This document shows, in pieces, positions 6,906-12,703 of a stretch of DNA of 19,182 nt. Source of the DNA: Alphaproteobacteria bacterium (GTDB lineage: Bacteria; Pseudomonadota; Alphaproteobacteria; Caulobacterales; Caulobacteraceae); NCBI GenBank assembly GCA_028869395.1, contig JAGWSE010000162.1, positions 1 through 19,182 on the forward strand. Direction: 5' to 3'. Below the pieces are notes generated by a model. It ran no database searches. It saw only the letters and a program-made list of their open reading frames with translations, and was not told the origin of the DNA. Position 1 is the first letter of the stretch; every line of letters begins with the position of its first letter. The position numbers and the translations under genes were made by a program.

Positions 6906-7580
6906 ATGCGCGTGCTTCTGGTGGAGGACGAATCCAGGATCGCCGAGCTCGTCGCGGCGACGCTGGCGCGGGCAGGCTTCACCGTGGATGTGCTGGTCAC
7001 GGCGCAGGACGCGGGCCACGCTCTCGCGGCGACCCCCTACGACGCCGCGGTGCTCGACCTCGGCCTGCCGGATGCAGACGGCTTGCAGGTCCTTGCGGAG
7101 CTTCGCCGCCGCGGCTCTAGCCTGCCGGTGCTCGTGCTGACCGCCCGCGACGCCGTCGAGGACCGGGTGGCCGGCCTTGATGCGGGCGGCGACGACTATC
7201 TGGTCAAGCCGTTCGCCAGCGTGGAGCTGGTCGCGCGCCTCAAGGCTCTGTTGCGCCGACCAGGCGCGGCGCTGGGGACGAGGTTGCAGGCCGGCCGGCT
7301 CACCCTCGACACGCTGGAACGCGCCGCGGAAGTGGGCGGCGCGCCCCTGCGGCTTGCGCGGCAGGAGCTTGCGGTTCTCGAGCACCTGATGCGACGGCTC
7401 GGCCGCGTGGTGGCCAAGGCCCTTCTGGAGGAGAAGCTCTATGGAGACGGTGACGAACTGGGCTCCAACGCCATCCCGGTCCACGTCCATCACCTGCGCC
7501 GCAAGCTGGTCCAGTCGGACGCCAGGTGCGAGATCCACACCGTTCGGGGGGTTGGCTACTTCCTTCAGGAGACCCTCTGA
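6906..7580 (+). CDS. OmpR/PhoB-family response regulator (paired with kinase)
   Basis: 224 residues: a receiver domain (1-115) with the acidic pair E7/D8, phospho-acceptor Asp51 in AVLDLGLPDADG, the switch Thr in LVLTARD and Lys in DDYLVKPF. A winged-helix DNA-binding domain follows (about 128-222), with the family ending IHTVRGVGYFLQ. The ATG at 6906 gives the standard MRVLLVEDE start; GGGAGG lies 13 bases upstream, and a GTG at 6885 is a less likely alternative. It is followed five bases later by the kinase gene and is divergent from a TonB-dependent receptor, which it probably controls. Confidence 0.96.
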   Translation: MRVLLVEDESRIAELVAATLARAGFTVDVLVTAQDAGHALAATPYDAAVLDLGLPDADGLQVLAELRRRGSSLPVLVLTARDAVEDRVAGLDAGGDDYLVKPFASVELVARLKALLRRPGAALGTRLQAGRLTLDTLERAAEVGGAPLRLARQELAVLEHLMRRLGRVVAKALLEEKLYGDGDELGSNAIPVHVHHLRRKLVQSDARCEIHTVRGVGYFLQETL

Positions 7581-7585
7581 CCGCC

Positions 7586-8605
7586 ATGGCGCAACCCTCG
7601 CTCGAGCGACGGCTGGTCGGCCGCCTCGTCTGGATCAGCACCCTGGCGACCGCCCTCGGCTTCGCAGGCCTGCTGCTCAAGAGCTACCGAATGGCCGCGG
7701 GACTCTCCGACGAGGGCCAGGCCGACGTGTTCGTCGCCGAGTTCCTCAAGGAAGCGGCATGGACCTTTCCGCTATTCGTGGCCGGCGTCATCACCCTGGT
7801 GGTGCTCACGGTGCGCTCGAGCCTGCAACCGCTGAGGGATTGTTCCCGCCAGGCCGAGCGCATCGGCCCTGACGCTCCGGGCCTCCGGCTGGGCCTGACG
7901 GGGCTTCCTTCCGAAGTCGCGTCCCTGGTGTCGGCCACCAACCTCGCGCTCGACCGGCTCGAACAAGGCTTCGACGCCCAGCGGCAGTTTACGGCCCTGG
8001 CCGCCCACGAGTTGCGGACCCCACTGGCCATTCTGACCGCAGGCCTCGAGAGCTTGCCGCCGAGCGCCGAGGTCCGGGCGCTCCGGGCGGACGCCGCCCG
8101 CATGGGGCGCCTGGTGGAGCAGCTGCTCAGGATGGCGCGCCTTGACGCGCTCCCCCACGCTCGCAAGGAGCCGTTCGACCTCTCGGCCTGGACCGCCGAT
8201 GTGGTCGCGCAGTTGGGACCCTGGGCCGTGGCCGAGGGCCGGCGGCTGGCCTATGAAGGTCCCGGCGCGCCTGTCCCGGTGCTGGCGGACGCCGATGGGC
8301 TGGAGGCGGCCTTGCGGAATCTCATCGAGAACGCCATCCACCATTCACCGTCCGGCTCCGAGGTCTTGGTCCGGGTCGACGCCAAGCGAGGGTTGCAGGT
8401 CATCGATCGCGGGCCAGGGGTTTCCCCGGGCATCCGGCCATTGGTCTGCCAGCGGTTCTGGCGGGGGCCCGGCCGACGAGGACCCGGCGCCGGGCTCGGG
8501 CTTGCGATTGTGGACGAGGTGGCCCGCGCGCACGGCGCGGCGCTCGAGATCGCCGATACAGACGGAGGCGGCGCGACGTTCGTGCTGCGCCTGCCGCCCT
8601 GCTGA
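7586..8605 (+). CDS. Sensor histidine kinase
   Basis: 339 residues. Two membrane spans (about 15-33 and 61-77) enclose a periplasmic loop of only some 27 residues, too small for a folded ligand-binding domain, so it may sense the membrane or a protein partner. The dimerisation/phospho-acceptor domain has His141 in FTALAAHELRTPLAI. The ATPase domain shows the N box NLIENAIHH (245-253), G1 box DRGPGV (274-279) and G2 box GAGLGLAIVDE (301-311). A C-terminal Gly-rich segment completes the HATPase fold. It starts five bases after the stop of the response regulator, with AGGAG inside the upstream gene's end, so the two are co-translated partners. The kinase lacks an obvious full-length HAMP domain. 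Confidence 0.96.
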   Translation: MAQPSLERRLVGRLVWISTLATALGFAGLLLKSYRMAAGLSDEGQADVFVAEFLKEAAWTFPLFVAGVITLVVLTVRSSLQPLRDCSRQAERIGPDAPGLRLGLTGLPSEVASLVSATNLALDRLEQGFDAQRQFTALAAHELRTPLAILTAGLESLPPSAEVRALRADAARMGRLVEQLLRMARLDALPHARKEPFDLSAWTADVVAQLGPWAVAEGRRLAYEGPGAPVPVLADADGLEAALRNLIENAIHHSPSGSEVLVRVDAKRGLQVIDRGPGVSPGIRPLVCQRFWRGPGRRGPGAGLGLAIVDEVARAHGAALEIADTDGGGATFVLRLPPC

Positions 8606-8649
8606 CGGGGCGCCGGGTCCCGCGCTCGCCTCGGCCTCCCGCAAGGCAG

Positions 8650-8678
8650 ATGTCAGCCGCGGTTCAGCTTGGCGACAG
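8650..8678 (+). promoter_or_regulatory. Pho-box-like triple direct repeat upstream of the DcaP-like porin
   Basis: Three 7-base units are spaced by exactly four bases: ATGTCAG (8650-8656), GGTTCAG (8661-8667) and GCGACAG (8672-8678). An 11-base period of 7-mers is the geometry bound by PhoB/OmpR-family regulators, whose E. coli Pho-box unit is CTGTCAT. An element of the same build stands upstream of the receptor at 12704-15640. It lies about 315 bases before the porin ATG, just after the kinase gene, and would imply a long leader. Which regulator binds is unknown. Confidence 0.55.
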
Positions 8679-8717
8679 CTTTCGGTGTCGACGTAGTCGG
8701 GAACCGAGGGAGAACGG

Positions 8718-8843
8718 ATGCGGATGCGATACAGCCCAGGCCTCGCCTCGATGCGGCGGGCCCGATCGGTGAACCTGGGGCCGAGTTCAGCCCCCCGCGT
8801 AACGGAGCGCGCCGGATGGCGTCTCCTGCGGCCTCTGACCTGA
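8718..8843 (+). CDS. Possible 41-residue leader ORF
   Basis: A short frame begins at an ATG preceded by GAGGGAGAA with suitable spacing. It encodes 41 residues, rich in Arg (MRMRYSPGLASMRRARSV at the start), and ends in TGA at 8841-8843. It lies between the Pho-box-like element and the porin, immediately before a strong GC hairpin. No family is recognised. It could be a regulatory leader peptide or a chance frame in high-GC DNA. Confidence 0.22.
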   Translation: MRMRYSPGLASMRRARSVNLGPSSAPRVTERAGWRLLRPLT

Positions 8844-8857
8844 GGCCGGTCGCGGGC

Positions 8858-8887
8858 GGCGGCCGGCGCAAACGCCGGCTGGCCGCC
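8858..8887 (+). repeat. Strong hairpin in the porin leader
   Basis: GGCGGCC (8858-8864) and GGCG (8865-8868) can pair across a CAAA loop with CGCC (8873-8876) and GGCCGCC (8881-8887), leaving a four-base bulge. An alternative 7-bp stem is GCCGGCG/CGCCGGC. There is no T tract, so it is not a classic terminator. It may slow ribosomes or RNA polymerase, or stabilise the leader. Confidence 0.45.
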
Positions 8888-8992
8888 CCCGTCCCGCTCC
8901 GGCCCGTTCCCTTCCCGGGTCGCCGCGCCGGGGACGGACGGGGTTCCGCGCAGACCTCGCCGCGGGTTGGAGGTGCGCTCGCCCAAGAGGCG

Positions 8993-10498
8993 ATGAGTTC
9001 CAGCAGGCCGCCGCAAGCCGTTTCGGGAGCACGGGCCTCGCGGGTGCTTGTCGCCGTCACGACGAGCTTCATTCTGGCCGTGCCGGCGCAGGCCCTGGCC
9101 CAGCCGGTGACGCCTGCCGAAGTCGAGCAGATGCGCGCCGAACTGGCCGCGCTCAAGGCCCGCGTCGCCACGCTCGAGGCCAGGCTTTCGGAGCCAGCGC
9201 CGATCCCCGCTCCAGGCCGACCTCTCCCCACCGCGCGTTCGCCCGCCGTCCTGACCCTGCCGCCAAGACCTGGCGCCGATCACATCGCCGCGGGCCAAGC
9301 CCCGCCGGCGCGCCCGCCGGCCGCCTGGCGGGCGCCAGGGTCCAGAACGGATGTCCAGATCCTGGGCTACGTGCAGCTGGGCGCCTACAAGAACCTGGTC
9401 GGCAATATCGACACCCGGAAGTTCCGGGTCGGGGATATCCGCCCCCGGGGCGATCCTCAGCGAAGGCTCACCGGCGATGTCCAGGCTCAACTGCGCTCCA
9501 GCCGCATTGGCTTCGAGACCATCACCCCCACGCGGCTCGGGAAGCTGCACACCGTGTTCGCCCTGGACTTCGCAGGCTCGGAGCCCAAGCCGGACGCGCA
9601 GGAGGCGCTGCAGAACAACGGCTTCCACCTGCGGATGACGCATGTCTACGCAAGCCTGGGGCCATTTCCGCTCGGCGGCCTCGCTTCGGAAATCCTGGTC
9701 GGCCAGACCTTCTCCAACTTCATCGACGACCCGGACACGCCGGAGACCATTGACGCGGCCGGTCCGGCCAGCGTGCCGGCCGAGCATCAGCCGCAGATCC
9801 GCTACACGGTCGTGCTTGGCGAGCAGGCCTTCTCCGTCTCGCTGGAGAACCCGATGGGGGACTACCAGGGACCGGGGACATCGACCCGCTCGGACTTCGA
9901 CAACACAAGCACGACAAACCTCGCTCCTGACGTGACAGCCAAGTACGAGGCGGCCGGGGCCTGGGGACACGCCCAGCTCTCGGCCCTCGCCCGTTGGTTC
10001 CAGGTGTCGGACGGGCGTGGCCACCAGGCCTCCGCCCAGGGATTCGGGGTGATCGCCGGGGCGACCCTGCGGCTCGCCGCCGACGAGCGGCTCGGTGGGG
10101 AGATCTGGTATGGGCGGGGGATTGGCAAGTACATCCCCGACGACTTCGGCACGCCCAACGGGTTCGCCGTCAGGGGGTTCGGGACCCCGCAGGTCCAGGC
10201 TGCCACCCAGGACTCCTCCGGGGCGATGCTCTGGCTACGCCATGACTGGTCGCCGGACTGGCGAAGCACCTTGGCGCTCAGCCTGGCCACGGAAACCTAT
10301 GCCGGCTTCGTGACGCCGGCGCCCGATCAGGCGCCCGCTCTTCTCACGTCGCATCTCAACCTCATCTATCAGCCTCTCTCCCGCGTCGACTTCGGCGCCG
10401 AGCTCGAGTATGGCCGAAAGGCGTTCCGCAAGCAGCTTCACCTCCCCCAGGCGGACGCGCTGCGGCTGGGAGTCGGCTCGCGTATCATGTTCAACTAA
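8993..10498 (+). CDS. DcaP-like trimeric outer-membrane porin
   Basis: 501 residues. A signal peptide ends near 37 (LVAVTTSFILAVPAQALAQ). A short coiled coil follows at 41-67 (VEQMRAELAALKARVATLEA), then a Pro-rich linker. The beta-barrel begins with VQILGYVQLGAYKNL and contains RSSRIGFETITPTRLGKLHT, ASEILVGQTFSNFIDD and LENPMGDYQGPGTSTRSD. This order of N-terminal coiled coil plus barrel is typical of the DcaP family, which in Acinetobacter takes up dicarboxylates and other small anions. It ends in IMFN, compatible with barrel assembly. The ATG was chosen for the signal peptide. AAGAGG lies only two bases before it, so the ribosome-binding site is unusually close. A frame open from 8669 is leader shadow. 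A Pho-box-like element stands about 315 bases upstream. Confidence 0.88.
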   Translation: MSSSRPPQAVSGARASRVLVAVTTSFILAVPAQALAQPVTPAEVEQMRAELAALKARVATLEARLSEPAPIPAPGRPLPTARSPAVLTLPPRPGADHIAAGQAPPARPPAAWRAPGSRTDVQILGYVQLGAYKNLVGNIDTRKFRVGDIRPRGDPQRRLTGDVQAQLRSSRIGFETITPTRLGKLHTVFALDFAGSEPKPDAQEALQNNGFHLRMTHVYASLGPFPLGGLASEILVGQTFSNFIDDPDTPETIDAAGPASVPAEHQPQIRYTVVLGEQAFSVSLENPMGDYQGPGTSTRSDFDNTSTTNLAPDVTAKYEAAGAWGHAQLSALARWFQVSDGRGHQASAQGFGVIAGATLRLAADERLGGEIWYGRGIGKYIPDDFGTPNGFAVRGFGTPQVQAATQDSSGAMLWLRHDWSPDWRSTLALSLATETYAGFVTPAPDQAPALLTSHLNLIYQPLSRVDFGAELEYGRKAFRKQLHLPQADALRLGVGSRIMFN

Positions 10499-10607
10499 CC
10501 CTGAACCGGTGGCGCCGGGCCGCGCCCCTGCGTCACGGTCCCGTCAGCGGCCCCTCGGCGAGCTTCGCCATCCGTCCGCCGGGCGCCGGCATCCGGCGAG
10601 GATCGGC

Positions 10608-10641
10608 CGGGCTCGGCGGCGCAAGCGCCCGCCCGAGCCCG
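10608..10641. terminator. Hairpin between convergent porin and regulator genes
   Basis: CGGGCTCGG (10608-10616) pairs with CCGAGCCCG (10633-10641), with an inner GGCGC-AA-GCGCC stem. It lies one base beyond the stop of the minus-strand response regulator and about 110 bases after the porin stop, so it can end both transcripts. There is no T tract, so it may be only an RNA-stabilising end. Confidence 0.55.
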
Positions 10642-10642
10642 C

Positions 10643-11305
10643 TCAAAGCAGCCGGTAGCCTATGCCCCGTACGGTCCTGAAGACCGGCCTGCCCAGGGCC
10701 GTTTCGAGCTTGCCCCTGAGTCGGCTCATGAAGACGTCCAGCAGGTTCATGTCGACGTCGTAGTGGGAGGACCAGACCTTCTCCGCAAGCAGGGTGCGGG
10801 TGAGCACCCGGCCGCTGTTCCTCATGAAATGGACCAGCAGCGCGTACTCCCGGTCGGAGAGCTCCACCGGGCGTTCGTTCGCAAAGACGTGGCGGCCGAC
10901 CAGGTCCAGGCGGATACCCTTGTGCACGAGGACGGCGTCCTCGGCCGCATCCCGTCTCGTCAAGGCCCGCATCTTGGCGAGCAGCTCTGCCAGCCCGAAG
11001 GGCTTCGGCAGGTAGTCGTCGGCCCCCAGCTCCAGGGCCTTGGCGCGATCCTCGGGTCGGTTACGCCCTGAGACGATCAGTATGGGCGTCTTGAAGCCGC
11101 TGGCGCGCCAGTCGCGCACGGCCTCGAGCCCATCGCCGTCGGGCAGCCCGAGGTCGAGGATCACGAGATCGAACCGGGCGCCGCGAAGGGCGTCGCACGC
11201 CACGCCTCGCGCCTGCGCCCATTGGACGGTATGAGCCTGCTCGGCCAGGCCCTGGCGGAGGAGCGGACCCAGGCGGGGATCGTCTTCAACGAGCAACAGA
11301 TTCAT
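10643..11305 (-). CDS. OmpR/PhoB-family response regulator without adjacent kinase
   Basis: 220 residues: a receiver domain with E7/D8, phospho-acceptor Asp51 in LVILDLGLPDGDG, Ser79 in the switch position (LIVSGRN) and Lys101 in DDYLPKPF. A winged-helix DNA-binding domain follows (about 128-220) with LSDREYALLVHFMRNSGRVL, VDVFMSRLRGKL-type recognition helix residues (LLDVFMSRLRGKLE) and the ending TVRGIGYRLL. It belongs to the QseB/PmrA-like branch by overall look. All key residues are present, so it should be phosphorylated, yet no histidine kinase gene is next to it. Upstream on the same strand lies the YncE-like gene, separated by hairpins; downstream is a convergent porin. It is a candidate to act at the repeat elements at 8650 and 15827, but a distant PhoB is equally possible. 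Confidence 0.95.
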   Translation of the reverse strand: MNLLLVEDDPRLGPLLRQGLAEQAHTVQWAQARGVACDALRGARFDLVILDLGLPDGDGLEAVRDWRASGFKTPILIVSGRNRPEDRAKALELGADDYLPKPFGLAELLAKMRALTRRDAAEDAVLVHKGIRLDLVGRHVFANERPVELSDREYALLVHFMRNSGRVLTRTLLAEKVWSSHYDVDMNLLDVFMSRLRGKLETALGRPVFRTVRGIGYRLL

Positions 11306-11361
11306 GGCGAGGAGGCCTTCTCACTACGACATGGGGGGCGTCCCGGGACCAGGCGCGCCAC

Positions 11362-11394
11362 GGCCGGACAGGGGTGCGCCTCCCCTGCCCGGCC
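11362..11394 (-). terminator. Hairpin after the YncE-like gene
   Basis: In the minus-strand transcript GGCCGGGCAGGGG pairs with CCCCTGTCCGGCC through 13 positions including one G-U pair, around a seven-base loop. On the plus strand the same position would be an A-C mismatch, so the structure favours the minus strand. A second GC hairpin follows the YncE stop at about 11403-11432. No T tract is seen. Both may end or attenuate transcription before the response regulator. Confidence 0.5.
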
Positions 11395-11466
11395 GCCCAC
11401 CGGCCGGGGCGGTGGCCCTGGCGCCGCCGGCCGGGCCGCTGTGAGGCGCAAGCCTGCAGGTCCGGC

Positions 11467-12522
11467 TCATCGCCGTGCTGGCGGATGCGGGCGCGCGGCG
11501 GGCGGCAAGCCGAACCAGACCAGCTCACCGCCCACGCGCTTGCCCGGCGAGGCCGCCACGTAGAGGCGGTTGAGCTCGGGAACGAGGACGCCCGACTTGC
11601 CGCCCACGGCGCTGGGCGCGCGCGCCAGTTCCCGATAGTGGTCTGGGTCGACCTCCTGGTAGACGCCCACCTGACCCACCGCGCCGGGAACGTAGATGCG
11701 CTGTCTCTGCCGGTCGAAGAACACGCCGTCGACCACGGCCGGCGTGTCGAGCATCGCCACCGTCTTGCCGCTGGCGGTGTCGAGCACGAACATCTTGGTC
11801 GGGTTGCGGGTGACCACGAACAGTCGGCCGTGGGCCTCGTCGAGGGCCATGCAGAGATTGGCGCTGGCGCCCTGGATCGGCCACTTGGCGATCACCTTGA
11901 GGCTCCGCTTGTCCACCACCGCCACGTAATTGTGGTCTGCGACGTTGACGAACAGCCGGCCTCCATGCTGCTCCGCCCGCACCGCTTCGGTGTGGTCGGA
12001 ATCGAATTCAAGGCTTCTCAGAAGCTTGCCGGTCCTCGGGTCGATCTCATTGAGATAGCTGACCTTCATCCCGACGTCCTTGCCGCCGGTGACGATGTAC
12101 AGACGTCCCGTGGAGGGGTCGTACTCGGCCGAGTCCGCGCCCGGCGCGAGCTTGATGCGACCGATCACCTTCAGCGAATTGGCGTCGAGCACGCGCGTGA
12201 ACCCCTTGCCGCTGTCGGTCACGATGATCCGGTTCGTACCGGGGACCAGGAAGATGGCGTGCGGGGTGTCGAAGGTCTTCAGGGTGCGCTCGTGGCGCCC
12301 CGTCGCCAGATCGAAGACCTCCAGGGAACCGTGATCCTCGGCGGCCATCAGCAGCCGGTGTCGCTTCAGGTCGGCCGCGAGGTGGTCGAAGTCGCCTGTA
12401 TAGCCGGGGAGCGCCGTGCGCCCCAGGAGCTTGAGGGGCGCCGCCGGAGCGCCCTGGGCGAAGGCGGCGGGCGCCGCCGCCAGGGCCACCGCGGTAACGG
12501 CGAGGGTAAGCCTACGAAACAT
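11467..12522 (-). CDS. YncE-like periplasmic beta-propeller protein
   Basis: 351 residues. A signal peptide (MFRRLTLAVTAVALAAAPAA, cut after AFAQ, about 23) marks a periplasmic protein. The rest is a seven-bladed YVTN/YncE-type propeller: repeated blades such as LEVFDLATGRHERTLKTF, TRVLDANSLKVIGRIKL, VAVVDKRSLKVIAKWPI and MFVLDTASGKTVAMLDT. In E. coli the periplasmic YncE is iron (Fur) controlled and its gene is beside yncD, a TonB-dependent receptor. Here the gene follows a large TonB-dependent receptor by 181 bases on the same strand, with a GGCCCC/GGGGCC hairpin in the gap. It probably assists that receptor's uptake route, but its ligand is unknown. The ATG has AAGGCGGA upstream. The Pro/Arg-rich C-terminal tail is variable. 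Confidence 0.88.
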   Translation of the reverse strand: MFRRLTLAVTAVALAAAPAAFAQGAPAAPLKLLGRTALPGYTGDFDHLAADLKRHRLLMAAEDHGSLEVFDLATGRHERTLKTFDTPHAIFLVPGTNRIIVTDSGKGFTRVLDANSLKVIGRIKLAPGADSAEYDPSTGRLYIVTGGKDVGMKVSYLNEIDPRTGKLLRSLEFDSDHTEAVRAEQHGGRLFVNVADHNYVAVVDKRSLKVIAKWPIQGASANLCMALDEAHGRLFVVTRNPTKMFVLDTASGKTVAMLDTPAVVDGVFFDRQRQRIYVPGAVGQVGVYQEVDPDHYRELARAPSAVGGKSGVLVPELNRLYVAASPGKRVGGELVWFGLPPAARPHPPARR

Positions 12523-12544
12523 GAGCTGGTCCGCCTTTCGGTGA

Positions 12545-12563
12545 GGCCCCGACCAATGGGGCC
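12545..12563 (-). repeat. Intergenic hairpin between receptor and YncE-like gene
   Basis: GGCCCC (12545-12550) and GGGGCC (12558-12563) form a perfect six-base stem with a seven-base loop, just before the YncE-like gene's ribosome-binding site. It may set the relative expression of the two genes through mRNA processing, or be a weak terminator; no T tract is present. Confidence 0.4.
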
Positions 12564-12703
12564 GGCTTGCTGAGGGTTGGCGTCTTTCGGGACCTTGATC
12601 CCGGCGCCGCGTCGATCGGTGATGGGCAGGACCTGCGAGCAGTTCGGCCCATCGGCCGCCAGGTCCCGGGGCGTCGCGAGGCGCAGCGGGACCTGCTGCG
12701 GCT

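Noticed and set aside
6804..7538. N-terminal extension of the 4809-6803 receptor to 909 residues
   Set aside because: The extension is antisense to the response regulator, and a clear signal peptide begins at 6803.
8345..10024. 559-residue minus-strand frame over the kinase end and the porin
   Set aside because: It is antisense to two recognised genes and lacks any domain.
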